Shown: piece by piece, positions 40,986 to 53,123 of the stretch
How the letters are laid out: each line of letters starts with the position of its first letter
Position numbering within the stretch: the stretch's first letter is position 1
Source of the DNA: Micromonospora_J zhanjiangensis
Lineage (GTDB): Bacteria; Actinomycetota; Actinomycetes; Mycobacteriales; Micromonosporaceae
NCBI RefSeq assembly: GCF_042650605.1
Contig: NZ_JBHSBN010000018.1
Span: 1 to 64,000, forward strand
Direction: 5' to 3'
Length of the DNA: 64,000 nucleotides
Made by a program: the position numbers and the translations under genes
Notes under the pieces: model-generated
What the model was told of the DNA's origin: nothing
Databases searched by the model: none
What the model saw: only the letters and a program-made list of their open reading frames with translations

Positions 40986-41066
40986 GCGTCGGACCGCGCC
41001 GGCTCCGCGTCGGACCGCGTCGGCTCCGCGTCGGACCGCGTCGGCTCCGCGTCGGACCGCGCCGGC
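40986..41066. repeat. Four tandem 21-bp repeats upstream of mfd
   Basis: Period 21 nt, unit starting GCGTCGGACCGCG, copies at 40986, 41007, 41028 and 41049 (last one incomplete). Because 21 is a multiple of 3, an antisense frame reads the repeat RSDAEPT, but nothing suggests it is a real gene. Confidence 0.9.
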
Positions 41067-41183
41067 GGAGAGTCCGGCTGCCCCGGCGGATTGTCCCTGG
41101 CGGGGGATAGTCTCGGGAGGTGACACCCCCGTCCCCGGCCGGACGTGGGGCAATTGTCGTGTGCCGAATCGAAGGTTGTGATC

Positions 41184-44802
<3,619 letters not shown>

Positions 44803-44819
<17 letters not shown>

Positions 44820-44926
44820 GCCGGTTTTGCGAGCCCCGCAGTCGCGAAGCAAAGATCGGCTCAGGCGAGCGCGAGGAGTGAGCCGGTTTTGCGAGCCCCG
44901 CAGTCGCGAAGCGAAGATCGGCTCTG
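44803..44926 (+). repeat. Element A, two tandem 62-bp copies at the mfd stop
   Basis: Copies at 44803-44864 and 44865-44926, plus a partial third (GTGAGCCGG). The 45-bp core (GAGCGCGAGGAGTGAGCCGG... to CAGTCGCGAA) recurs at 58481-58603. Each copy contains GTGA, a stop overlapping a start. Confidence 0.92.
44816..44881 (+). CDS. Element-A mini-ORF 1 (21 residues)
   Basis: GTG at 44816 overlaps the mfd stop (GTGA) and its own TGA at 44879-44881 overlaps the next GTG. The repeat period of 62 equals 66 minus the 4-nt overlap, so a chain of coupled ORFs results. Sequence starts MSRFCEPRSREAK. Probably a translational bridge; any peptide role is speculative. Confidence 0.4.
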
Positions 44927-44967
44927 GTGAGCCGGTGGCCGCCGGGACGGCCGACGCCGGGTCATGA
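44878..44967 (+). CDS. Element-A mini-ORF 2 (29 residues)
   Basis: Continues the chain: GTG 44878 to TGA 44967, which overlaps an ATG (44964) opening a three-codon ORF ending at 44975, which in turn overlaps the GTG at 44972 of the next real gene. Ribosomes could pass from mfd to the lipoprotein gene without a gap. Confidence 0.35.
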   Translation: MSRFCEPRSREAKIGSGEPVAAGTADAGS

Positions 44968-44971
44968 GAGA

Positions 44972-45685
44972 GTGACCGTCATGCGTGCTCGCCGTCTCGC
45001 CACGATCGCGGCCGTCGCCGTGATGGGCGCCCTCAGCCTGTCCGGTTGCGGTACCGACCCCGATGTCGCTCTCTACGTGGACGGGCACAGCTATTCCCGG
45101 GCCGAGGTCGACGCCGTCGCCGCCGAAATCCCGAACCAGACCAAGCCGGAGCAGGTCAAGCTCATCCGCGGTCAGGTCGTCCAGCTGCTGGCCGTGCGGG
45201 ACTCGATCGCCCGGTACGCCAAGAACCACGACATCACCGTCCCCGCCCCGGACGTGGCCGGTTACGCGCAGGAGAGCGGCCTGCCGGCCGACAAGCGGCA
45301 CACCGAGCTGCTCGCCGGCATCGCGGCGTCGTTGACCGCCCTGCAGCAGGCCGCGCCGTCGGTCGCGCCCAGCGAGGCCGACCAGCGGGAGGCGCTGGCG
45401 AACAGCACCGTGCAGGGGCAGCCCGTCACCGACCAGTTCGAGGCCGTCCAGAAATACCTGGGCAAGGAGCAGCTCGGCAAGGTCGTCGGGGTCCGGAACG
45501 CGCTGCGGGAGGCGTTCGCCGAGGCGAAGGTGACCGTCAACCCGGGCTTCGGTGACCAGGTGTTCCAGGTGCCCGGACAGATCGGGCAGGTGAACCTCTG
45601 GCTGGGCGTGCCGGTGCGGGGCACCGAGAGCCCGGTGACCGATCTGCCCACCAGCGCCGCGCCGACGGCGACGCCGGAACCCTGA
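44972..45685 (+). CDS. SurA-N-like lipoprotein
   Basis: 237 residues from the GTG at 44972, or 234 from the ATG at 44981. Signal peptide with lipobox (RRLATIAAVAVMGALSLSGCG). After the lipid Cys, VALYVDGHSYSRAEVDAVAAEI and the helical stretch resemble the SurA N-terminal chaperone domain, with no PPIase domain behind it. C-terminal tail is Thr/Pro/Ala rich. Located between mfd and mazG, as in many actinobacteria, which supports the call. Likely helps fold or hold exported proteins; not shown experimentally for this family to my knowledge. Confidence 0.82.
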   Translation: MTVMRARRLATIAAVAVMGALSLSGCGTDPDVALYVDGHSYSRAEVDAVAAEIPNQTKPEQVKLIRGQVVQLLAVRDSIARYAKNHDITVPAPDVAGYAQESGLPADKRHTELLAGIAASLTALQQAAPSVAPSEADQREALANSTVQGQPVTDQFEAVQKYLGKEQLGKVVGVRNALREAFAEAKVTVNPGFGDQVFQVPGQIGQVNLWLGVPVRGTESPVTDLPTSAAPTATPEP

Positions 45686-45687
45686 GC

Positions 45688-46668
45688 ATGCCGGCCCGGG
45701 TCGTCCTGCTGGTCACCTCGCCCCGGCTGCCGGCCGGGCTGCTGACCGCGGCGGCCTGGGACGTCGTACGGGAGAATCCGGTCCTGACCGGGGCGGACGG
45801 TGCGCTGGCCACGGCCGTGCGGTCGGCCGGCGCCGAGGTCACCGTGATCGCGGACCGGGCCGCCGACGCGCTGCTGCACGCGGCGACCGCGCACGGTACG
45901 GCGGTGTGGCTGGCCGGTCCGGCCGGTGACGAGTCGCTGGCCCGGGAACTCGGCCTCCGGCTGGCCCGCGAACCGGGCCTGGCCGAGCTGGAGCTGATGT
46001 ACGGCTCCTGGGACCCGCCCGGCGCCCGGCTGCTCGACGCGGTCGCGGTGATGGACCGGCTGGTGTCACCCGGCGGTGACCCGTGGAAACGGGAACAGAC
46101 CCACGCCTCGCTCGCCCAGTACCTGCTGGAGGAGTGCTACGAGGCGTACGACGCGATCGCGGCGGGCGACCTCGCCGCGCTCCGCGAGGAGCTGGGCGAC
46201 GTGCTGCTGCAGGTGGTGCTGCACGCCCGGCTGGCCGAGGAGTTGCCGGACGGCGAGCGGTGGAACGTCGACGACGTGGCCGGCGGGCTGGTCGACAAGA
46301 TGATCCGGCGCAACCCGCACGTGTTCGCCGACGAGCGGGTCGACACGGTGGAGGAGATCACCGCCAACTGGGAGCGGATCAAGCGGGCGGAGAAGCCCGC
46401 CGGTTCGGCGTTGGACGGGATCGCCCTGTCCCAGCCCGCGCTGTCGCTGGCGGCGAAGATCCTGCACCGGGCCGGTCGGGCCGGGCTGGACGTACCGCTG
46501 CCCGAGCCCGCCGACGAACCGGAACGGCTCGGCGCGCACCTGCTGGCCACCGTGGCCCAGGCCCGCGCGGCCGGTCTGGACCCGGAGGCCGCGCTGCGGC
46601 GCGTCGCCCTCCGCTACGCCGACGCGGTGCGTGCCGCCGAGCCGGCGGGCGGCCCTATCTCTTCGTGA
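45688..46668 (+). CDS. mazG: Nucleoside triphosphate pyrophosphohydrolase MazG
   Basis: 326 residues. N-terminal 110 residues resemble a tetrapyrrole-methylase-like remnant without catalytic motifs (VVLLVTSPRLPAGLLTAAAWDVV). The MazG domain (about 118-260) has the all-alpha NTP-PPase pattern: GGDPWKREQTHASLAQYLLEECYEAYDAI (EExxE), LREELGDVLLQVVLHARLAEE (ExxD) and VDDVAGGLVDKMIRRNPHVFAD. It removes abnormal NTPs and may tune ppGpp levels. It follows the lipoprotein gene by 2 nt. Its end overlaps the convergent EamA gene by 14 nt. Confidence 0.9.
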   Translation: MPARVVLLVTSPRLPAGLLTAAAWDVVRENPVLTGADGALATAVRSAGAEVTVIADRAADALLHAATAHGTAVWLAGPAGDESLARELGLRLAREPGLAELELMYGSWDPPGARLLDAVAVMDRLVSPGGDPWKREQTHASLAQYLLEECYEAYDAIAAGDLAALREELGDVLLQVVLHARLAEELPDGERWNVDDVAGGLVDKMIRRNPHVFADERVDTVEEITANWERIKRAEKPAGSALDGIALSQPALSLAAKILHRAGRAGLDVPLPEPADEPERLGAHLLATVAQARAAGLDPEAALRRVALRYADAVRAAEPAGGPISS

Positions 46669-47779
46669 CGGCCAGGTCCGTCCCGGTCGTGACCGCGTCC
46701 CCGGTCATCGGCCGGCGGCGCGGCAGCGGGGTCGGCCGTGGGGTCGGCCGTGGGGTCGGCGGCGGGCCGGGGCGGTCGTGGTCCGCCGGCGCCGGCGGTT
46801 CCTCCGGGGCGGCGCTCAGGGCGAGCTGCGCGTGCCGGGGACGGTCCGGCCGGCGGGTGAGGCCGAGAGCCAGGCCGACGGTCACCACGAGTACGCCGGC
46901 GCTCTGGTCGAGGCGCGGCGGCTCACCGGCCTGCGCGGCCGCGGTGAGCAGGGTGGCGATCGGCATCACGCCACAGATCATGCCGGCCCGTTCCACGCCG
47001 AGCCGGCGCAGTCCGACGAACCAGGCCAGGAAGGCCACCACGGTCATCAACGCCGCCAGGTAGACCAGGGTGGCCGCCTCGGTCCGGGTGGGCAGGCGCC
47101 ACCGGTCCACCTCGCCGGCCGGTACGGAGGCTGCCAGCAGCAGCGGCACGGCCAGCGCGCAGCTGTAGGCGGCGACCCGGACCGGGCCCAGCCGGGGGAG
47201 GATCGCGGCGGCGAGGGCGGTGAAGGCGATCTCCCCGCCGAGCGCGCCGAAGGCGAGGACGAGCCCGATCCGGTCGGCCCGTCCGCCGCCCTCCACCAGG
47301 ACCGTGCCGGCGACGACCAGCACCGCCGCGGCGAGCAGCCGGACCGCCGGGCGGCGGCCGGCCAGCAGCGGGCCGAGCAGGGCGAAGCCGAGCGGCGCGG
47401 TGCCGATGACGGTGCCCAGCACGGCCGGGTCGGCGTGCGGCAGGGCGTACATGATGCAGGCGCTGAAGGCGGCCATGCCGGTCGCCGCGAGCAGGGTGAG
47501 GGTCAGCCAGTCCCGCCCCGACGGCCGGACCGGACGGTGCCGCGCGACGCGACCGGCCGCCCGCGCGTCGTACCGCCACTGCGGGCGCGGGATGGGGGCG
47601 GACAGGCCGGGGAAGAGCACGGCGACGGCGAACAACGCCACCGCGGCGAGGGCGTAGCGGACCGCCTGACCGGTGAGCGGGGGATAGTCCAGGAGCAGCT
47701 GACTGATGGAGACGGAGCTGCCGACGATCGCCATACCACCCACACAGAGCAGTACGGCCAAGCTGTTCGAAACACGCAC
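46655..47779 (-). CDS. EamA family (drug/metabolite) transporter
   Basis: 374 residues. Ten probable membrane helices in two EamA repeats (LAVLLCVGGMAIVGSSVSISQLLL..., LTLTLLAATGMAAFSACIMYAL, VLGTVIGTAPLGFALLGPLLAG, then VYLAALMTVVAFLAWFVGLRRLG). A long basic Pro/Arg tail of about 65 residues follows the last helix and is not part of the transporter fold. Likely exports a small metabolite. GTG 47779 is leaderless, with TAGTGT 7 nt upstream. It is inserted against the direction of the mfd-eno block and is not part of the usual core synteny. Confidence 0.85.
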   Translation of the reverse strand: MRVSNSLAVLLCVGGMAIVGSSVSISQLLLDYPPLTGQAVRYALAAVALFAVAVLFPGLSAPIPRPQWRYDARAAGRVARHRPVRPSGRDWLTLTLLAATGMAAFSACIMYALPHADPAVLGTVIGTAPLGFALLGPLLAGRRPAVRLLAAAVLVVAGTVLVEGGGRADRIGLVLAFGALGGEIAFTALAAAILPRLGPVRVAAYSCALAVPLLLAASVPAGEVDRWRLPTRTEAATLVYLAALMTVVAFLAWFVGLRRLGVERAGMICGVMPIATLLTAAAQAGEPPRLDQSAGVLVVTVGLALGLTRRPDRPRHAQLALSAAPEEPPAPADHDRPGPPPTPRPTPRPTPLPRRRPMTGDAVTTGTDLAVTKR

Positions 47780-47853
47780 GCACTAGACACTAGGCTGTAA
47801 GTGATCAGCGGCACAGATCCACTTACGACAAGAAAGTGGTTAGGGTCGAGATC
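47780..47853. promoter_or_regulatory. Divergent promoter region EamA / DUF885 with inverted repeat
   Basis: Minus strand TAGTGT (47792-47787), 7 nt before the GTG. Plus strand TAGGGT (47841-47846), 7 nt before the ATG. Between them GTAAGTG (47797-47803) and CACTTAC (47820-47826) form a 7-bp inverted repeat placed to affect both promoters. Confidence 0.5.
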
Positions 47854-49473
47854 ATGACGGAATTCGTGCCGCTCGCCGAACGGATCGTCGACGCCCTGCT
47901 GGAGCACCGCCCGCGCCTGGCGACGCACGTCGGCGACCACCGGCTCGACGACCGGCTGCCGGATCTGTCCGCCTCGGCGGTGGCGGCCGACGTGGCGATG
48001 CTGCGGGACGCCTCGCACGCCCTCTCCGAGATCGACGAACTCGACCTCGACCCGGCCGAACAGGTGGACCACGCCCTGCTCAGCTCGCTGGTCGAGGGGG
48101 AGCTGTTCGAGCTGACCGACCTGCGCGAGCACGAGTGGAACCCGTTGGCGCACAACCCGGGCGACCTGCTGCACGCGTTGCTCGCCCGCCCGTTCGCGCC
48201 CGCGCAGGAGCGGCTGCTCGCGCTGGTCGGCCGGCTGGCGGCGGTGCCGGACGCGCTGGCCACGGCCCGGTCGGTGCTGCGTGACGTGCCGCGGATCCAC
48301 GCCGAGACGGCGATGGGCCAGTTCGCCGGCACGGCGACGCTGATCCGCGACGAGGTGCCTCGACTGGTCGACGAGGCGCCCGAGTCGCGGGTGGTCGTGC
48401 AGCGGGTGGCTCGGGAGGCCGTCCGGGAACTGGACGGCTTCGTGGCCTGGCTGGCCGGACCGGCCGACGATCCGGCCGGCCCGACCCGGGAGCCCCGGTT
48501 GGGCCGCCGGTTGTGGGAGGCCCGGCTGTGGCACACCCTGGACACCGAACTCTCCGCCGCGCGGCTGCTGGAGCTGGCCTGGGCCAATTTGGACCGGGTC
48601 ACCGCCGAGATCCGCGAGGTCGCGGCCGAGCTGGTCGGCGGCCCGGCCGACGACGCGACCGTACGCCGGGCGCTCGACCTGCTCGCCGACCGGCACCCGG
48701 ACGACGGCTCCATCGTGGACCTGGCCCGGGTCACCCTGGCCGAGACCACCGACTTCGTCCGCGCGCACGACCTGGTCTCGCTGGTCGACGACCCGTGCGT
48801 GATCCAGGAGATGCCCGAGTTCGCCCGCGGCGTGGCCGCCGCCTACTGCGACGCGCCCGGTCCGCTGGAGCCCGCCGACGTGTCGACGTTCTACTGCATC
48901 TCACCCACCCCGGCGGACTGGCCGGCGGACCGGGTCGAGTCGTTCTACCGCGAGTACAACGACCAGATGGTCCGCAACCTCACCGTGCACGAGGCGATGC
49001 CCGGGCACTTCCTCCAGCTCGCCCACGCCCGTCGCTACCGGGGCAGCACCCGGGTCCGGGCGCTGACCGGTTCCGGGGTGTTCGTCGAGGGCTGGGCGGT
49101 CTACGCCGAGGAGCTGATGGTCCGGGCCGGCTTCGGCGGCCCGGCGGTCCGGATGCAGCAGCTCAAGATGCAGCTCCGGATGACGATCAACGCCATCCTG
49201 GACCAGTTGGCGCACTGCGCCGACCTGCCCGAGGCCGAGGCGATGGCGCTGATGACCGGCCGGGGCTTCCAGGAGGAGAGCGAGGCGGCCGGCAAGTGGC
49301 GGCGGGCCCTGCTCACCTCCACCCAGCTGTCGACGTACTTCGTCGGCTACACCGAGATGGCCGACATCGCGGCCGCCCGGCCAGCCGACGTACCGGCCGG
49401 GCGGTGGCACGACCGGATGCTGTCGTACGGCTCGCCGCCGCCCCGCCACCTGCGTACCCTGCTCGGCCACTGA
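47854..49473 (+). CDS. DUF885 family protein, probable zinc-dependent peptidase
   Basis: 539 residues. An all-helical protein with the motif LTVHEAMPGHFLQLAHARR (HExxxGH, about residues 378-396), like the M3/M32-type zinc site of DUF885 proteins, and GVFVEGWAVYAEEL (third ligand Glu) further on. YREYNDQMVRN and MGRGFQEESEA-like text also match. No signal peptide, so cytoplasmic. Substrate unknown; some relatives are dipeptidases. ATG 47854 is chosen over 47836 because TAGGGT lies 7 nt upstream. Confidence 0.85.
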   Translation: MTEFVPLAERIVDALLEHRPRLATHVGDHRLDDRLPDLSASAVAADVAMLRDASHALSEIDELDLDPAEQVDHALLSSLVEGELFELTDLREHEWNPLAHNPGDLLHALLARPFAPAQERLLALVGRLAAVPDALATARSVLRDVPRIHAETAMGQFAGTATLIRDEVPRLVDEAPESRVVVQRVAREAVRELDGFVAWLAGPADDPAGPTREPRLGRRLWEARLWHTLDTELSAARLLELAWANLDRVTAEIREVAAELVGGPADDATVRRALDLLADRHPDDGSIVDLARVTLAETTDFVRAHDLVSLVDDPCVIQEMPEFARGVAAAYCDAPGPLEPADVSTFYCISPTPADWPADRVESFYREYNDQMVRNLTVHEAMPGHFLQLAHARRYRGSTRVRALTGSGVFVEGWAVYAEELMVRAGFGGPAVRMQQLKMQLRMTINAILDQLAHCADLPEAEAMALMTGRGFQEESEAAGKWRRALLTSTQLSTYFVGYTEMADIAAARPADVPAGRWHDRMLSYGSPPPRHLRTLLGH

Positions 49474-49494
49474 CGGTCCGGGACGGCCGGGGAG

Positions 49495-50202
49495 TCAGCG
49501 GGCGCCGGTCCGCCGGTCGGTCACGCCGGCACCGGCCGGCAGGGTGAAGACCTCAGCGTCCACGCCGACCCGGTAGCCGGTCAGCGAGAGGTCCACCGGA
49601 TTGCCGTCGACCACCCCGACGAACTTGCCGAGCACCCCGTCGCCGGTGAGGCACACGTCGAAGCTCGACGCGGCGGCGTGCGTGAGGTTCCGTACCCGGA
49701 CGCAGGTGGCGTGCCGGCCGGCGACCGTGGTGTCGGTCTGGGTGATCTCGGCGGTCGGATCGAGCGCCGCGTCGTTCAACAGGCCGATCACCACGGGCGG
49801 GGCGATCAGGCCGTGCCGGCCCACCCCCGCGTACGTGGTGAGCGCCGGCCGCCCGTCGGACCGGGCCGGCGCGCTCAGCGTGCAGGTGGGCCGGCCCCCG
49901 GTCTCGCACTCGGCGATCGCGTCGGGTGCCACGGTCAGCTTGCCGCCCGGATAGACGTACGCGCTCCGGGCGGGCCGCTGGGCCTGGGCGATCGTCCCGG
50001 TCCGCCCGCCCGGCAGTTGGTACTCCGCCGACCAGGTCAGCGTCGCGGCCCGGTCCAACTGGCTGGCCAGGTCGTTGACCAGGTCGGTCCGGCCGCCGGC
50101 CGCCCGGTTCGCGTCGTCCAACGAGTCGCAGCCGGCGAGCAGGAGCACGGCGACGGACGGTCCGGCCAGCGCACGGCGGAACGGCCTGGAGAGGACTGGC
50201 AT
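49495..50202 (-). CDS. Predicted lipoprotein, unknown function
   Basis: 235 residues. Signal with lipobox (ALAGPSVAVLLLAGCDS). The mature part has LASQLDRAATLTWSAEYQLPGGRTGTIAQAQRPARSAYVYPGGKLTVA, two Cys pairs (CETGGRPTC; CVRVRN...FDVC) and ends in a beta-rich region (VVDGNPVDLSLTGYRV). The pattern recalls actinobacterial outer-surface lipoproteins of the LolA/LppX-like type, but I cannot assign it firmly. ATG 50202 has no good RBS. It is convergent with DUF885 (21 nt between stops) and divergent from eno. Confidence 0.7.
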   Translation of the reverse strand: MPVLSRPFRRALAGPSVAVLLLAGCDSLDDANRAAGGRTDLVNDLASQLDRAATLTWSAEYQLPGGRTGTIAQAQRPARSAYVYPGGKLTVAPDAIAECETGGRPTCTLSAPARSDGRPALTTYAGVGRHGLIAPPVVIGLLNDAALDPTAEITQTDTTVAGRHATCVRVRNLTHAAASSFDVCLTGDGVLGKFVGVVDGNPVDLSLTGYRVGVDAEVFTLPAGAGVTDRRTGAR

Positions 50203-50346
50203 GGACACCAGACTGGTCGATCGGATCAAGCCCGCGCAAACCCGTTCCCGCCGGGGACCGCCGGCGGCCGGCACGGCCGCGCCGAGCGTCCGGACCGGCG
50301 CCCGCCGACGCGGCGCCCGCCGGAACCCCGCTCCCGGCGGGTGGTC

Positions 50347-50371
50347 GGTCGCGGAGCCTGGCTCCGCGACC
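50347..50371. promoter_or_regulatory. Palindrome in the lipoprotein-eno divergent region
   Basis: GGTCGCGGAGCC (50347-50358) and its complement (50360-50371), separated by one base. Located 93 nt before the eno start; could be an operator or an internal terminator. TACGCT at 50385-50390 is a candidate -10 for eno. Confidence 0.4.
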
Positions 50372-50463
50372 CACCGGCAGACCGATACGCTGCCATCGGA
50401 ACGCCTTCCGCCGCACCGTCGCGGCCCACCGGACGGATCTGATCGACAACGAGGAGCGACACA

Positions 50464-51747
50464 GTGGCCACCATCGAGGGAATCGTCGCCCGGGAGATTC
50501 TCGACTCGCGCGGCAACCCGACCGTCGAGGTCGAGATCGGGCTGGACGACGGCACCACCGCCCGCGCCGCCGTACCGTCCGGTGCCTCCACCGGCGCGTT
50601 CGAGGCGGTCGAACTGCGCGACGGTGACTCCGACCGCTACCTGGGCAAGGGGGTCGAGAAGGCGGTCGCCAACATCGAGGACCGGATCGTCGACCAGATC
50701 ATCGGCTTCGAGGCCAGCGAGCAGCGGCTGATCGACCAGCGGATGCTGGACATCGACGGCAGCACCGACAAGTCCGAGCTCGGGGCCAACGCCATCCTGG
50801 GCGTCTCGCTCGCGGTGGCCAAGGCCGCCGCCAGCAGCGCCGAGCTGAGCCTGTTCCGCTACCTGGGCGGTCCGAACGCGCACCTGCTGCCGGTGCCGAT
50901 GATGAACATCCTGAACGGTGGGGCGCACGCCGACTCCAACGTCGACATCCAGGAGTTCATGATCGCCCCGATCGGGGCGCCGACGTTCCGGGAGGCGCTG
51001 CGCTCCGGCGCCGAGGTCTACCACGCACTCAAGTCGGTGCTGAAAAAGAAGGGCCTGTCCACCGGTCTCGGCGACGAGGGCGGCTTCGCGCCCGACCTGC
51101 CCAGCAACGCGGCCGCCCTGGACCTGATCTCGGAGGCCGTCGAGAAGGCCGGCTACCGGGTCGGCACGGACATCGTCTTCGCGCTGGACGTCGCCGCCAC
51201 CGAGTTCTTCTCCGACGGCACCTACACCTTCGAGGGCGCCGGCAAGTCGGCCGACGAGATGACCCAGTACTACCACAAGCTGATCGACGGCTACCCGATC
51301 GTGTCGATCGAGGACCCGCTGGCCGAGGACGACTGGGCCGGCTGGAGCGCCCTGACCGCGTCGATCGGTGACCGGATCCAGATCGTCGGCGACGACCTGT
51401 TCGTCACCAACCCGCAGCGGATCGCCCGGGGCATCGCCGAGCAGGCCGCCAACGCCGTCCTGATCAAGGTCAACCAGATCGGTTCGTTGACCGAGACGTT
51501 CGACGCGGTCGACCTGGCCCACCGGGCCAACTTCCGGTGCATGATGAGCCACCGGTCCGGCGAGACCGAGGACACCACCATCGCCGACCTGGCGGTGGCG
51601 ATGGGCTGCGGCCAGATCAAGACCGGCGCACCGGCCCGCTCCGAGCGGGTGGCCAAGTACAACCAGTTGCTGCGGATCGAGGAGGAACTCGCCGACGCGG
51701 CGCGCTACGCCGGCGCCGGTGCGTTCCCGCGTTACCGTTCGGCGTAA
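50464..51747 (+). CDS. eno: Enolase
   Basis: 427 residues. N-terminal IEGIVAREILDSRGNPTVEVEI, the PSGASTGAFEAVELRDGD loop, metal ligands in VFALDVAATEF, SIEDPLAEDDW and GDDLFVTN, catalytic Lys in VLIKVNQIGSLTET, and the signature LIKVNQ...SHRSGETEDTTIADLAV. It interconverts 2-phosphoglycerate and PEP in glycolysis; PEP is the substrate of Ppc at 30195. GTG 50464 has GGAG 8 nt upstream. A terminator-like hairpin follows. Confidence 0.97.
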   Translation: MATIEGIVAREILDSRGNPTVEVEIGLDDGTTARAAVPSGASTGAFEAVELRDGDSDRYLGKGVEKAVANIEDRIVDQIIGFEASEQRLIDQRMLDIDGSTDKSELGANAILGVSLAVAKAAASSAELSLFRYLGGPNAHLLPVPMMNILNGGAHADSNVDIQEFMIAPIGAPTFREALRSGAEVYHALKSVLKKKGLSTGLGDEGGFAPDLPSNAAALDLISEAVEKAGYRVGTDIVFALDVAATEFFSDGTYTFEGAGKSADEMTQYYHKLIDGYPIVSIEDPLAEDDWAGWSALTASIGDRIQIVGDDLFVTNPQRIARGIAEQAANAVLIKVNQIGSLTETFDAVDLAHRANFRCMMSHRSGETEDTTIADLAVAMGCGQIKTGAPARSERVAKYNQLLRIEEELADAARYAGAGAFPRYRSA

Positions 51748-51762
51748 CCACGATCTTGCGGT

Positions 51763-51786
51763 CCGGGCGCCCCGGCGGGCGCCCGG
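51763..51786 (+). terminator. Hairpin after eno
   Basis: Perfect 10-bp stem (51763-51772 with 51777-51786), tetraloop CGGC, 16 nt after the stop. Confidence 0.7.
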
Positions 51787-51906
51787 CCGCACGGCGTGTT
51801 CCAGTACGACGTGGTGATCCGTGCGGGGTGCCGGAGCCGGCGAGGCCGGTTTTCCGCGCGGGCCCGGGCGAGTCAGCGAGGACTCGGGGGAGGAGGTGTG
51901 GCGGGC

Positions 51907-52548
51907 ATGAACCAGCGCCGCACACCGAGTGGTCAACGACCGGCCCGGCGATCGGGTCGACCCGGTCGCGGCGGTGCCCAGGGCGGCGGCCGGTCGACGG
52001 CCCGCGACGCCGGGGTACGCGGCGATCGGCGGGGCGCGGCCGGACGTACCGGTGGCGCCGGTCGGGCCGGTGACCCGGCGCGCTCGGCGAACCGGCCGGC
52101 GGCGGCCCGGCGGGCGGCGGCCGGCGGCGCGGTCAAGCGCACCACCGCGGCCGAGCCACGGCGGTTCACCGGCCGGGCGACCATCCTGCTCGGGGTGCTG
52201 ATCGCGCTCGCCCTGGCCTACACCTACCCGATCCGGGTCTACCTGAGCCAGCAGTCCGAGATCGCCCGGCGCGAGGCGGCCCTGGCCGAGCAGCGCAAGA
52301 AGATCGGTGAGCTGTCGGAGAAGGCCCGGCTCTGGGACGACCCGGAGTACATCAAGGCCCAGGCGCGGAAGCGGTTCTACATGGTCTATCCCGACCAGGT
52401 GCCGCTGGTGGTGCTGGACGACCCGCAGGCCGCGCCCGCGAACCCCGGCCAGCCGGCCGGCGGCACACCGAACCAACCGGCCGACCCCTGGTACGACACG
52501 CTGTGGTCGAGCATCCGGGCCGCCGACGGCGAAGGACACCGCCAGTGA
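51907..52548 (+). CDS. FtsB/DivIC-like septum formation initiator
   Basis: 213 residues from the ATG at 51907 (GGAGGAGG about 10 nt upstream). About 90 disordered, strongly basic residues (RRSGRPGRGGAQGGGR...), one membrane helix (ATILLGVLIALALAYTYPI, about 95-113), then a coiled coil (VYLSQQSEIARREAALAEQRKKIGELSEKARLW) and DDPEYIKAQARKRFYMVYPDQVPLVVLD, the FtsB/DivIC signature. It should join FtsL and FtsQ at the division site. The location between eno and DUF501 is the usual one in actinobacteria. Confidence 0.88.
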   Translation: MNQRRTPSGQRPARRSGRPGRGGAQGGGRSTARDAGVRGDRRGAAGRTGGAGRAGDPARSANRPAAARRAAAGGAVKRTTAAEPRRFTGRATILLGVLIALALAYTYPIRVYLSQQSEIARREAALAEQRKKIGELSEKARLWDDPEYIKAQARKRFYMVYPDQVPLVVLDDPQAAPANPGQPAGGTPNQPADPWYDTLWSSIRAADGEGHRQ

Positions 52549-53123
52549 ACGACCGGGTGAACGATCCGGGGCCCGGGCCCAGCGCGGCGGAGTCCGTACC
52601 CCCGCCGCGGCGCACCGAGGCCACCGGGCGGGACCTGGCCGCGGTCCAGGCGCAGCTCGGCCGCCCGCCCCGGGGCACCCGCGCGGTGGCCCACCGCTGC
52701 CCGTGCGGCCTGCCCGACGTGGTGGAGACGACCCCTCGGCTCGCCGACGGTACGCCGTTCCCGACCCTGTTCTACCTGACCTGCCCCCGGGCCACCGCCG
52801 CGTGCAGCCGGCTGGAGTCGGCCGGACTGATGCGCGAGATGGCCGACCGGCTGGCCGCCGACCCGGAGCTGGCCGCCCGCTACCGGGCCGCACACGAGGA
52901 CTACCTGACCCGCCGGGAGGCCGTCGGACAGGTCCCGGAGATCGCCGGCATCTCCGCCGGCGGCATGCCCGGCCGGGTGAAGTGCCTGCACGTGCACGTC
53001 GGGCACGCGCTCGGCGCCGGCCCCGGGGTGAATCCCTTCGGGGACGAGACCCTGGCCCTGATCGAGCCGTGGTGGACCGCCGGCCCCTGCGTCGACCTGC
53101 CCGAGAACCCCGATGGACGGTGA
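52545..53123 (+). CDS. DUF501 family protein
   Basis: 192 residues. GTG 52545 overlaps the previous stop (GTGA). Domain from about residue 30: DLAAVQAQLGRPPRGTRAVAHRCPCGLPDVVETTPRLADGTPFPTLFYLTCPRATAACSRLESAGLM, then CLHVHVGHALGAG with conserved Cys and His. The CxC, C and CLHxHxGH set could bind a metal. Function is unknown; the family sits between ftsB and ppx in most actinobacteria. It overlaps argA by 11 nt. Confidence 0.88.
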   Translation: MNDRVNDPGPGPSAAESVPPPRRTEATGRDLAAVQAQLGRPPRGTRAVAHRCPCGLPDVVETTPRLADGTPFPTLFYLTCPRATAACSRLESAGLMREMADRLAADPELAARYRAAHEDYLTRREAVGQVPEIAGISAGGMPGRVKCLHVHVGHALGAGPGVNPFGDETLALIEPWWTAGPCVDLPENPDGR

